From assembly GCA_017506865.1 (NCBI GenBank), contig JAFCMP010000132.1, forward strand, positions 62,001 to 126,000: a stretch of 64,000 bases of DNA, in the 5' to 3' direction. The notes beneath the pieces are model-generated. The model was not told the DNA's origin. It saw only the letters and a list, made by a program, of their open reading frames with translations, and ran no database searches. Below are positions 43,301 through 54,067 of the stretch, piece after piece. Origin of the DNA: Tribonema minus. Taxonomy: Eukaryota > Sar > Xanthophyceae > Tribonematales > Tribonemataceae. The stretch's first letter is position 1. Each line of letters starts with the position of its first letter. The position numbers were made by a program, and so were the translations under genes.

Positions 43301-46300
43301 TGCCGTGTGCACACGTGAGTCAGTGAGTGAGTGGGTGAATCACTCAGCGAGTATAAGAGCAGCTGCCACGCTGATGCACAGGGAGCTGCTGCAGCGCTAC
43401 GTGGACCTGCCGTGTCCACACATGAGTCAGGGAGTGAGTGAGTGAGTCAGCGAGTACGAGCAGGTGCAAAAACGTGGTACCGCGCAGGACTTGCGGCTTG
43501 AGGTGCAAAGGCGGCACGAGACAGCTGGCGCGCACACGCGTAGTGCGGCAGGTAGACCCTGAAGTTGAAGTCGCATGCCGCGCTGGCGGCGTAAGTGCCG
43601 TTTGCCGTGCGCCATGACCGGGGGGCAACTGCGCCGCCGCGCGTGCAACCCTTTTTTGTGACCGACACATCCGCTATCCTGATGTCGTCAACCGCTCCCG
43701 CGCCATTTTTGCTCAGCAAGGGCACATGCACACGTGCTCGCAAGACCGCTCTCCGCGTCCGCTAAGCTGTCCGTGCTGCCTGGGATCTGCGGCGCTGCAC
43801 CCTGGCTCTCAACATCGACCTCAGCCCTGAGACTCGGCGCTCTTGCCGGCAGCCTTCGATGACTCCGCTATCGCCGTCAACCGAGCAGAGCCAGCTTGAC
43901 ATAATCGTGCTATATATATTGGTGCTCATATTGGCCGTTCAGTAGCGACATTGCTGACGCCAAGTACCATCAAATGATTCAAGTACCCACTTGAACTACC
44001 ACCCATCACAATATCTGTACGATGTTCTGATTCGTCTCCATGTATGCGCGCAGATCGGCGGCGACGAGGCCGACAGCGGCATGCTCCCCGACAAGGACTT
44101 CCGCAACAGCAGCCTGCGACTCAGCGCCGCCGCGGTGCCGGCGCAGCAGCAGGCGGCGGCGGCGGCGGCGCCTGCAGCAGCGCTGCCCGCCGCGCTGCGG
44201 CGCGCCCTCGACGACGCGCAGAGCGCGCACGTCGCTAAGAAGCTCACCGTGCGGTACTTCAGGGGGCCGCAGGTGAGCGCCCAGAATCGGAGCGCGTGTG
44301 GCGCTTGGGCCTGGTGTGTTGCTGGGCAGAGAGGGGCAGGGGGCGGCGGGGGGGGGGGGGGGGGGGTTGCCGCGTGGTGAAGTACGTGCGTCCACAGGGC
44401 GACACGCACGCCGTGACGCTGCATCAGCGTTCTCGGCTTGTGGAACAGCCGTACACTTTAGGTTCTGCACCATGTGGAACTCACATGGCAGCTGCATCCT
44501 GCGCCTGGGATTTGGTCATGTTGGTAGAAAGTGCTGCGAGGGCGGGGGGGGGTGGGGGGGGGGGGGCGCGAGGCTCATGCGTCCTCAGCGGCGGCACGCG
44601 CGCCATGATATAACGCGTCGTCGTGCCCAAGCTTGTGGGTACGCCCTACACTCAAGTCGAAGGCCCTGCAGTTAGCGTTCACACGGTACATGCATGCGGT
44701 GGCGCGGCTCGGGCCACGCACTGCACCGCACACGTGCAGGGCTCGGCAGCGCGCACTCTTCACGGCTCCCTTCTTGCTTGTCCGCCCCATCGTCAACATG
44801 TTACGTGCGGCGCGACAAATAGTGCACATCTGGAAGCGCAGCCCAGGTCCTCTGCACTCTTGTCTCTTGCACGCTCTGCACCATCATCAAAAGGGCGGTC
44901 TGCTGCCCGCACGACCAGCCCCGGGTGCTGCGTGCTCGTACGTGGTCGAGTCATCGCTCATGCCGCCGCGACTCACCGCACCCCTCGTTCGCATAATGTT
45001 GTCCGCCTGTCGCAGTACATGGAGACGGATCTGGACATTGCATCCGCTGGCACCGCATCGGTGAGCGTGACACGCGTGCGCAGCGCTTAGCATCTACTTG
45101 CTTGCAAGCATTCTGAGAGATGGCGCTGCGACTGTCTCTGAGGGCGAGTGCCGTGAGCAACCCAGTACCTGACAATAAATTGCGCATGAGACCTATGGCG
45201 GGGTGAAGCCTGTTCTGAACACTATTGTCGGGTGATGAAAGCAGGTATGCGGTGCGGATGCTCAGCTGTTGTCAGAGTTGTGAGCAATCAGGCATCAAGT
45301 TGCAGCGAGTTAGCGCGGGGCAGTGAGCTCAGGACATGGCATGGTGCTGGTCGTGCCGCCAGAAAGGCGTCGTCGCGCAGCTGAGATAATGTCGCAGCGG
45401 CACGACATGCTCAACCTCCGTCACTTGCTGCATTTGCCGACTGTGCCATGCTGCAAAGTGCCCTTGACTGCGCCATGCGCAACGGCGCTCACTGGCGGGC
45501 CGCCGCGCTGCCCTGCTGAGCCCTGATGCTCTGCATTCCGTAACAGCAGCAACATCTGTCGATTTCCATATTGCCTGCGGTTGCCTCTCTGAGATCTCAA
45601 GGATCTCCCTTCTGCAACCGCCTCTTTCTCGCACTCCTAGCACTCTTGCTGCCCGCGCCGCCGCGCACCACCGCAATGACACACCACCCCCCACCCGCAC
45701 CCCCCCAAACTTGCGCTGCTTGGGCCGCCGCCGCCGCCGCGTCACTTTGCCCCCATTCCGCAGAGTACCCTGCCTTCACCCCCCCCCCCCCCGCCCCTCT
45801 CCCTCACCCACGCCCGCCGCCGCCACTTCACCGCCGCGCCGCGCCCGTCTCTGCCGCTGCAGACAGTGGCAGCGCTCTGCGCGCAGTCCGCGGTGACGCT
45901 CGACGTCGGCGTCCACCTGGAGGGCGCGGGGCGCCTGCTGGGCTGCGCGCGCCTGGGCGCTACGCTGCTGCAGCGCGCCGAGCTGCTGCCGCTGCCGGCG
46001 TCGGCGCCGCCGCCGTCGCCGATCGCGCCGTCCGGCGGCGGCTCCGGCCACCGCAGGTGGGTGGGTGTTTGAAGGCGCGGTCGGTCGCGCGCGCTCTCGC
46101 CGCAGTAGGTTTAGGTTTAGGGTTAGGGTTAGGGCCGCCAGATTCGCCGCCAGCTCCGTTCCTGACTGCACATGCCCGCTGCGCCGCCTCGTCTCGCCGC
46201 CAGGGTCGTCGCCAGCACGACCGACGCGCTCGCGGGCGTCTTCACTGACTCCGCCGACGCTCCACGAGCACCGCCTGCTTGAGCTGTGTCACACCAGCGC

Positions 46301-49300
46301 TCTCCTATTATCGGCGGCAGCACAAAGAGTATGCAGCGACCATGCCCTGCTCCATTCCTGACTGCAAACGCTCCCTCCTGTCGTCTCGCCTCGCTGCCAG
46401 GTTCGTCGCCAGCACGACCGACGCGCTCGCGGGCGTCTTCACCGACTCCGGCGCCGCACCCGTGTACCACCTGCGCGGACTGCGCTACGCGAGCGACCGC
46501 CGCAAGGAGGCGGCGTCGCCCGCCGTTGGGCGCCTGCTCGCCGTGGACCTGTTCCGCGTGGAGGGGCCCTTGGGGAGGGTGAGCGCGCGTTGCCGTCGCA
46601 TGCCTGCTGCGTCATGGCGTCGCAAATGCACGGAGAGCGCGTGCTCGCAAGTTGGGATGCAAGAGACCGCGTGAGTCATTGGAGGCCGTGGCGCCTGCCT
46701 TGTGGCGGCCGCTCGCTGTGGACTTGTTCCGCTTGGAGGGCCCCCTGGGGAGGGTGTGCGCGCGCAGCTGCAGCGTAGACAAGAAGCCTGTAGGGGAAAC
46801 TGCGCGCTTGCAAGCTTGGCGAAAAACACGCAGTACACTTTGTTCTTGGTTCGAACGTTCCAGTGCCTGCCTTGGGGGGCAGATGCGCGTTCGCCGAATG
46901 ATGCGCGCTTACGCGGTGATCAGGCAAACAATGCAGGTCCACTGAAAAAAGCTGTGGTGCTTTTCAAGGGGCGGCTGCTTGCTGTGCATCTGCTCCGGGT
47001 GGAAGCCCCCTGCCCCGAGAGGGTGAGCGCAGCGCCGCCGCACAGAGGAGCACGCACGCTCGCAACTCCTAAGAAGATGTAAAGAAACACCTTGCTGCGA
47101 TCACAGACGCAGCGTTGGCGTTTGACATCGCGGCGATCGGGCCCCCTTCCATGTGGAGTGCCCCCCTTCAGCAGGGCGAGGGAAGCCGGCCCTCTGCGTG
47201 CGCTCTGAGGCGCGACAAGTTATGATACGCGCCACGTCAGGCGGCGCTGTGTGCCGCGGGGTGCCTGCCGGCCGTATTCTCCGTCGGAGGATTAGAGGAC
47301 ATGAGAATTGCATATTGCATACTTGCAAAAAACAGTAAAGGAGCGCGTGCTGCCGTGCGCGCGTACCCGTCGCGACGCTTTTTGCACAGCGACAGCAGCG
47401 CTCTGAGACGTGTCTAGCAGCGCTCGGCGAAGGCGCTGCTGCGCGCAACTAACGTGCACCCCATCTATATTAACCCCTTTGTTCACTCGATGACACACAT
47501 GGTGATTGCTGAAGAGCATCTGATTCCACATCAATGCGGGGCCCTGTTTTATATTCAGGTGGACAACATTGCTCGGTAGGGGCGCTGCTGCGCGCGACTG
47601 ACGCGCACCCCATCTATGTTTGATCCCTCTATTCACTCAATGACACACGTGGCGATTTGTTGCATAGCATCTGATGCACATCAACGCGGTTCGGTGGTCA
47701 GGTGGACAACATTGCGCGGCAGGGGCGCTGCTGCGAGAGGCTGGCGGCGCTCGCCCCCACGCTGCCGCCCGACCACATCCTGTTCATGGTCAACATCCAG
47801 GTGCGCATACATAGAGCATGCTTCAATATAGTGTATAGGGTTGCAAAAAAGCGTATTTCCCCACACACATACGCCGTATTTAAATACGCCGTATTTCCAG
47901 TACGTATTTGACGTATTTGACGTATTTGGGCATATTCTGGCACACGCAATGTAGCATATCACACAACCTGGCCATCAAGTTCAAATTGAGGTTCTTCACA
48001 CACAGCGGGGCGCGCGTTACTAATGCCTCCTCTACTGGTCGGCACTCAGGGTCAAAAGCAGGGTTAGGATGAGGGTCGGGGTCAGTGGTAAGAGCTCGAG
48101 CAGCCACGACGACGAGTTACGATACGTTGCACAATCGTGAGGTGGCGATGGCAGACACCTCTGATGATGGCGGTAGCGGTGCTGGCGAGGCTGCTGCACG
48201 TGCAACATTCCTGTCAAGCGAGCATTGCTGCCTGTGCGGCCATCCATCGGCTGTGTGTGACCATCCATCGAGTATCGAAGAAGTTATGTAGATGCGCGTG
48301 CACAGAATAAACGACCATCGGTTGAAGTTCGGCTTAATTGAAATTGCGAAGGAAGAGAAGGGCGTGCCGACCTGTGCAGCAAGGGGGCGGAGGCGACGTT
48401 GCCCACACTGCCTTGTCAAGCACCCCGTAATCATTTGTAAAGGGGTACAGGCGTGAGAGGTAACGAGTAACGCTCGAAAGCATCGGAAAAGCCAACTCCT
48501 GATGCTGCTGTCGCGCGTGCTGCCAGCGCCAGCAAAGTAGTGCCCGTAGCAGGTCAGCGGCAACACCGTATTTGCGGCGTATTTGCTGACACAGATACGT
48601 ATTTAAATACGTATATACGCCCCCGCACTTAAGTACGCATACGGAGTTTTGCAACCCTAATAGTGTACTTCAAGTACTCAAATTTTTGTATGCTTTGAAC
48701 TGTCCGTGTGTGGCCCACAGCAGCATGGCAGGCGCTGTTGCCTGCTCAGAGGCTGCGGCACAGGCACTCAACCAGGACTGAGATGCGCACTGATTTGCAA
48801 GAGCATACGTGTGTGACCATGACGATCGCATCACTGCGATATGGGTGGTACTGGCCGCCGCTGGTACTACGCATGACCAGCATACGTGGTGCACTTGTGC
48901 CTCAACGCAAGGTGAATCGCTGCGGATCTTGTCCCCGGCATCTACAAGTGCATTGGAGCTCACTGTCGCACTTCAACTGCCTTTGCCTGCGGCAACGGCA
49001 GCGCGCTGCACACCGTACTGGTGACCGCAGCCCCTGTACGGCAGCACCCTGGGGAAACAAGCGCCAGCAGCACACTTCGATCCCGGCAAATGCCGTTGGT
49101 GACTTCGAACTCAAGCCCTTCATCATAGATGCCATTTTGAAACTGAACCCCCATCCCCCCCCCCCCCCTCCCCGCAGATGCCGGGCACCCCACCTATCAG
49201 CCTGGTGGCCTACTGGTCGGTGCCAGTAGGCCCCCCCGCCTCTGGCGCCCCCGACCCTGATGGCGCAAGGCGCAAGTTTGCACACCTACTTGCGCGCTTC

Positions 49301-52300
49301 GTAGAGCTGCCGCCGCTACCAGAGGAGGGCGATGAGGACGAGTGGGGGGGGCTGGCGGAGGGGGGGCGCCTGCCCCCGCACGACTTCCGCAACCAGCGCT
49401 TCAAGCTGCTGCCGAGCATCCTGGAGGGTGAGCGCGGGGGGTGGGTATGTGGGCGGGGGCAGGGGGGGGGGGGGGGGGGGCGTCATGCCTTCATTTGTGA
49501 ATCCAGCGTGAAGTACCACGCATGCTGCGCGCTTCGTAGCATGCGCATGATGTCTGAAGGTTTTGATGCTTTTAGCACACGAAGATCTGTTATTTTACAA
49601 GGTGATCAAGATATATCTGTAACTTTGACGCTTGTGCCGTAAGACTATGCTGCTCGTTCATTGAGCTAACACAAAGGTGAATGAACCACAAATACTTATG
49701 CTGGGCTCTCTTCCTCTGGTGCGGCAGGTCCGTGGCTGGTGAAGAAGACGGTGGGGAATACGCCCACGTTGATTGGCCACAAGGTGAGCAACTGCAGCTA
49801 CTGACATGGAGGCACCCCAACGCACACAAATGTAACTGCAGCTGTACAAGAGCAGCTACATAATTCACAAATTCAGAGACACAATGGACAGATTCTGGGG
49901 AAGCATGCATGTGTAGACACTAGGTATATGTGTGGTACATCGGTGCTCTATGAATGAAGTCTGGTGTGTAGATGGGCTTGAAATGCGTGGATGTATGTGC
50001 AGGCACTCTTTTTCGAATGATGAACGCACGCACCTGGCTTCCTGCTCACTTGTGATCAGAGGACGCGCAGAAAGAAAGAAAGCGGACGCGCTCGCACAGC
50101 AGCACTCTTTATCACTTGGTCTGCGGCTCACTCGTGATCAGAGCACGAGCAGCCAGAAAGAAAGCGGATGCGCTTGCACAGCTGCAAACGTCATGGCGGC
50201 TGTCGACGACTGGATCGCGTCCATGCGGCAGGCCTGCGCGCGCCAGCCGAGCGTCACTCGTCAAGTTAACTTCGTCATGACGTATATATATATTCATTGA
50301 TTGCCAATGTGAAGTTGGCCTCTACTTGAACTACCGGTATATACATTCATTGAGGATTGCCAATGCACCAGCCATACCAGTGCGGTAAAACCTGCATCGC
50401 ACCGAGTCCGCAACTTCACCTCGCCAGCAGCGCTCGAACTCAGTGCTCGCCGCCCGCGCAGGTGACGTGCCGCTACTTTGGGGGCAACACAGGGGGCACC
50501 CAGTACTTTGAAGTCGACATCGACATCGGCTCCAGCCAGGTAGCCTTCAAGACGGCATCGATGGCGGCGGGCTTCGCCAAGGGCCTCACCGTGGACATGG
50601 GCTTCTGCCTGCAGGTATGCATGTATGCGGCGTGCGGTGCACGTGTACTGTACACGTTTACTGTACACGTGTACCGCGTATGTACACGTATGCGGCGTGC
50701 AGTACCCATGTGCATATGTACGTACCCTCAGAGACACTCAACTACCGTTGACAGTTAATCCGTCTACCTGGCGCGCGGGAGGCATTCGTTGCGTAGAGCT
50801 CGCACACTGCTGCGCAGCGCTCCTCACATCACGCAGCGGCACAGCCTAAACGCCAGTCTGACATCGTTGTCGCGCTTTCCCCGCCGCCCCCGTGCAGGGC
50901 GAGGACGAATCCGAGCTCCCCGAGCTACTCATTGGCTGCCTGTGCATATCGCACCTGGACATGTCGCTGGCGGCGCCGCTCGCGCGCCCCGCCGGCAGCA
51001 GCGCCGCCGCCGCTGCCGCCGCCGTCGGCGCGGACGCGCTGCGCGTGCACCGCCAGTCTGCGCCGCGGCTGTCACAGGTGGGAATCATGACGTTATCATG
51101 CCGCGCGCATGAACTGCTGATTGCTGCGGGCTCGCGGTGCACGATCGCACTTAGTCCTGCGGCCCAACACACTTTGTGCGTTTGGCCAGTGATGATTGCG
51201 CCACTGCCGGTCACGCCCCCCCCTCCCCTCCCCATCCTCAACTTCACCTGCCTCTCACTTCAACTTCCGCTCGCCCCGAAGCGCGCGGTGCCGCCGCCGC
51301 AGCAGCAGCAGCTGACGCAGGCCCACCTCGATGACTGGCACGCGCCCACCAAGATGCCGCCCAATACAATCACCATCCCGCCCGCCGCCGCCGCTGCTGC
51401 GGCGGGCAGTGGCGGCGGTGGCGCCAGCAATGGCACTGTAACCGTCCTGGAGAGCGATGCGCTGCGTGGAACATTCAGCGACCTGCGTGCGAACCATGGA
51501 TTCAAGGTATGAGGCGCTGTCAAGAGTATAAGGTAGAATTTGAATACTGCCGCTCGTGGTCCGGCAGCCTTGTAGATGCGAATGTATGCCCTCGCAGTCA
51601 GTGCCTCAGCTCACGCTGTTGGCGCTGCAACCGAATCGCTTTGTGCTGACCGACACCTGTGCGGTGATGTGTGCATTGCAGCATTAGCAGGCGCTGGTTC
51701 ATGCGGATGACCCACTCTAGCAGCCCCGCCGCATACCATGTGAATCCATGTAATCGCCGGCGCTACATGCATACTGGTCATGGCGCCGCTCCCCTTGTTC
51801 GCTGGTTGCTGAGCGCGCTGACGCGCCTGCAGCTGCGCAGGCTCACACGCATGGAAAAGCCCAAAGCCAAACGTTCCTCAAAATTCTAAACCACCCCCAA
51901 CTCCAAACCTCAGTCCTGACCGCACACCGTCACCTTTGTACACCTCGCGCAGCTGCGGGGGCTCACGTACATGGACGACCAGATCAAGCAGCCGGCGGGG
52001 GAGCCGGTGGGGCGGCTGCTCATGTGCGACCTCTTCCGCCTTCCGGATGACTGCGGGCGCCTGGACAACATCGCGTCCGCAGGGATGTGCAAGAAAAACA
52101 TTGCGCGGGTGAGCTGCCGCGACTGCTGCCGCAACCGATGCGGTCCGTGTGGCGCTGCTTGTAGTTTTTCGCTGTGGCTGGGTGGGGGCGCGCCGTCGGG
52201 GTTGTCAGGCAGCGATCAACAAACGTCAGTTGAAGTTGAAGCAAGCTGCTGTGCACACAGGCGCGGCGAGAGTGCATGCTCATAGGCTGCGTACCATACA

Positions 52301-54067
52301 CCCGTGCTCCTTCGCCTGTACTGATCCCGTGCACCTCGTGCGCGAGCACGAGTGCATCGCACTACACCTGTTCGACAACAATACCAGACTCACCTCCCCC
52401 CCCCCCCCCCCTTCCCCTCCCCCGTTGTTCCCGCCTGTGACCCACAGATCTCGCGCCCCGGTGAGGCCCTCTTTGTGCTGAGCTACCAGGTCCCCGGCTC
52501 CCCCGCGCTCAGCCTCGTGTGCGTGTGGGGCGTCCCCCTCGCGTCCGGCGACGCCAAGTTCGACGCGCTCTTCGCCAAGTTCCGCGACCTGCCGTCGGCG
52601 GCGGCGGCGGGCGAGGGTGACGAGGGGGAGGGGGAGGGGCGCGTGCCGGGCGACGACTTCCGCACGCAGCGCTTCAAGCTGCTGCCGTCCATCAAGGACG
52701 GCCCGTGGATCGTGCGCAAGGTGTGTGGGTACATGGGCGCCCCCGACCTTTGGCTGGGGGACATAGTCGGTTTGTGCGTGTGTACACGTATGTCATGTGT
52801 GCGGATTGCGGGCAGGCGCAAGTGCATCGGAGTCGCGAGCAAGGCGAGGGGCGGGCGGGTGCGGTGGAGGAGGGGAGGGGGACTGTTGAAGTTGTGGCAC
52901 ACGGTGCATGCTGCCAGCTCTCGCAGCCCGTGAGCATTGCCTTCCCGGCTTCACGGCACTGTGCCAGTGTGGCACGGTGTATGCTGCTGCTGAATTCCCT
53001 CACGCGCTGCCCACACGCAAGTAGACATGCCAGCATCGCCGCACACTCATTCTCAATGCGCCAACTTCAACTTCAACTGCAACCGCGCAGGTTGTCGGCA
53101 GCGGCGCCACGCTCCTCGCGCAGAAGCTGACGTGCCGCCACTTCCAGGGCACCACGGCGGCGGGCATGCCGTACAGTGAGCTCGACATCGACATCGGCTC
53201 GTCCACCGTCGCGTACAACACCGTGTCGCTGGCGATCGGGCACGCCAAGGCGCTCGTCGTGGACATGGTGAGTCTTGGCTCGAGTCATCGAGTCAGAGTC
53301 TGAGACTCTGACCGAGGTCGTGCCCTGCGCCAGCGGGATGGCCCACGCATGGTTGATGATGCAAAGTGAGGCGCTGCTTATTGCTGTGCGTCCCAGCAGC
53401 TGCTGTGCGCCTTGCTGCATCGCTGGCCGATATGCATGACGCGCTTTTGACAGATACAAGGGTGACAGTTGTGCGTTGCTGCGTCGCTGGCCGGCACGCA
53501 CGAGAGCTTCATTCACAGACACGGGAGTGGCAGATGTGCGGCTGCGGGAGGGGGGGAGCGGCGGGGGCTGGTGCTGCCAGGACAGCAGTCTGTGATCGTC
53601 GCTGAGTGCGCAACGTTGCTGGCACCTGCCACGGTGCCGCGTGCTGCCGTGTCGTCGATAGACGCGCACGCCGCTGCCCTGTAGAAGCGGGTCGCCCCAG
53701 CCTTGAAGTGCGGCGCACATCCTGGATGCAACGTCAGTGCTCAGCGACGATGCCTGATCATGCTTATAGAGCTGCAGTGCTTCACCGCTCACTTTGGCGG
53801 CCGCAGCGCTGGCACCGCGATGGCCTGACGTTTTGCCGCTGCCGCTAGCTAAGCTGCTGCACCACAAGCATGCATTATATGTATACATGCCCCCCGCAGT
53901 CACGCCGTGACCTTCCTGTTACCCTCCGTACCCCCCCCCCCCCACCCCCCGCTACCCAGGGCATATGCATCCAGGGGGACAATGAGAGCGAGCTGCCGGA
54001 GCGGCTCATAGGCACCGTCAGGCTCACCAACCTGGACATGAGCAGCTGCGAGCCGCTGTTCGGCTGA
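31337..54067 (+). CDS. CRAL-TRIO / PX-like / triple EDR2_C lipid-binding protein (27 exons)
   Basis: Exons read: 31337-31546, 32847-32998, 33644-33776, 34545-34835, 35077-35538, 36093-36282, 36746-36888, 37504-37715, 38295-38460, 39392-39556, 40854-41197, 41814-41922, 42958-43140, 44054-44272, 45016-45060, 45863-46056, 46401-46578, 47702-47800, 49178-49427, 49728-49783, 50462-50614, 50898-51077, 51282-51506, 51953-52108, 52448-52720, 53091-53267, 53960-54067. They sum to 5073 nt, giving 1690 residues, and every phase agrees. Order of parts: CRAL-TRIO (about 40-310), hydrophobic hairpin (about 350-405), PX-like (about 430-590), Pro/Ser linker, then EDR2_C modules at about 770-1060, 1074-1370 and 1450-1690. 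All parts are lipid or phosphoinositide binders in known families, so a membrane-contact or lipid-transfer role is inferred. The start codon is the first ATG that leaves a normal CRAL-TRIO N-terminus. Exon 23 could instead begin at 51303. The gene could be two or more genes if the linkers hide ends. Confidence 0.85.
33108..33180 (+). repeat. telomere-like tract
   Basis: About 70 bp of degenerate (TTAGGG)n with GTCAGGG, GCCAGGG and TCGGGG variants in intron 2 of the CRAL-TRIO gene. Confidence 0.8.
33921..33981. repeat. telomere-like tract with inverted half
   Basis: AGGATTAGGGTTAGG... runs into CTAACGCCAGCCCTAACCTAAC, so G-strand and C-strand repeats meet head to head and could fold back. It lies in intron 3 of the CRAL-TRIO gene. 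Confidence 0.75.
36093..37715 (+). other. PX-like segment (exons 6-8)
   Basis: Residues about 417-597. VRVMEVRSC...FDAFCFAVSAAE resembles the first strands of a PX domain. WQVWRRAAEVVALRDEV matches the R-R-x-x-E-x-x-x-L helix start, and LPPDRTWDLPPSQ gives a Pro-rich loop. Exon 8 (NSALARAFEAFGADALADRSLADCAAVRAFLG) supplies the closing helices. The classical PI3P-binding aromatic is not evident, so lipid specificity is unknown. A run of Ala and Gly follows. Confidence 0.55.
37000..37258 (+). repeat. donor echoes of gene-2 exon 7
   Basis: Two copies of the end of exon 7 (GALPPDRTWDLPPSQ, then gtgcgcaggca) end at about 37040 and 37258; the real exon ends at 36888. The first has lost its GT donor (ACAAG|tgcgc) and the second keeps gtgcgg. 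The downstream intron segment 'atggcg.gcgc..ttgaccctgg' is repeated too. Confidence 0.85.
38911..38956 (+). repeat. telomere-like tract
   Basis: AGGGTTAGGGCTAGG...GAGTTAGGGTTAGGGTTAG in intron 9 of the CRAL-TRIO gene. C-strand versions occur at 37423-37441 and 40545-40582. Confidence 0.8.
40854..46056 (+). other. EDR2_C (DUF1336) module A, divergent
   Basis: Exons 11-16. Recognisable blocks: CVLLHADVFEV, the DPQFLFILNLQVPKVPGARG block, ALSVVLYWGLP, ELLQRYVDLP, DKDFRNSSLRL, KKLTVRYFRGPQ, a 45-nt exon encoding YMETDLDIASAGTAS, and VTLDVGVHLEGAGRLLGCARL. Compared with modules B and C it lacks the RFKLLPSI and GPW[IL]V blocks (replaced by an Ala/Gln-rich insert) and has a weak Y-x-E-x-D-I-D-I-G-S-S strand. 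Ligand binding may be lost. Confidence 0.72.
43141..43440 (+). repeat. exon-13 donor echoes and GAGT microsatellite
   Basis: The end of gene-2 exon 13 (EYEQLL.PLHRELLQRYVDLPCAH) is repeated near 43170-43240, 43275-43310 and 43363-43420, separated by (TGAGTGAGTCAG)-type repeats derived from the donor gtgagtcagtgagt. The second copy keeps GTGAGT; the other two read CGAGT and ATGAGT. Confidence 0.88.
46106..46136 (+). repeat. telomere-like tract
   Basis: AGGTTTAGGTTTAGGG, then TTAGGGTTAGGG, in intron 16 of the CRAL-TRIO gene. It mixes TTTAGG and TTAGGG units. Confidence 0.8.
46200..47022 (+). repeat. echoes around gene-2 exon 17
   Basis: An acceptor-side copy of exon 17's start (RVVASTTDALAGVFTDS) lies at about 46200-46260. 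Donor-side copies of its end (RLLAVDLFRVEGPLGR) end near 46753 and 47022, followed by gtgtgc and gtgagc. The real exon is 46401-46578. Confidence 0.85.
46401..51077 (+). other. EDR2_C (DUF1336) module B
   Basis: Exons 17-22 with all family blocks in order: VYHLRGLRYASDRRKEAA, VGRLLAVDLFRVEG, DHILFMVNIQMPG, PPISLVAYWSVP, DFRNQRFKLLPSILEGPW, LVKKTVGNTPTLIGHK, VTCRYFGGN, QYFEVDIDIGSSQVAF, LTVDMGFCLQG and ELPELLIGCLCISHLDMS. A complete domain of normal length, followed by an Ala-rich linker (exon 23) leading to module C. Confidence 0.9.
47560..47600 (+). repeat. acceptor echo of gene-2 exon 18
   Basis: TTCAG, then GTGGACAACATTGCTCGGTAGG, matches the start of exon 18 at 47702 (GTGGACAACATTGCGCGGCAGG) but with an in-frame TAG. 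The surrounding segment ('ctatgtttgatccct..ttcactc.atgacacac' and 'catctgat.c.catcaa.gcg') is also duplicated, giving a unit of about 140 bp. Confidence 0.8.
51953..54067 (+). other. EDR2_C (DUF1336) module C and gene end
   Basis: Exons 24-27: LRGLTYMDDQIKQP, VGRLLMCDLFRL, LFVLSYQVPGSPALSLV, DDFRTQRFKLLPSIKDGPW, IVRKVVGSGATLLAQK, LTCRHFQGTT, YSELDIDIGSSTVAYNT, ALVVDMGICIQG, then ESELPERLIGTVRLTNLDMS and a stop at 54065-54067. Complete, and the closest of the three to plant EDR2 C-terminal domains by eye. A single acceptor-side echo of exon 24 lies just upstream at about 51833-51880 (CTGCGCAG, then GCTCACACGCATGGA). Confidence 0.9.

Noticed and set aside
32227..46136. Telomere-like tracts as evidence of a chromosome end
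   Set aside because: They are short, degenerate, on both strands and lie within introns of continuous genes.
40854..54067. Three EDR2_C modules as three separate genes
   Set aside because: No start codon, stop or intergenic-like gap lies between modules, and exon phases join throughout. cDNA is needed to be certain.
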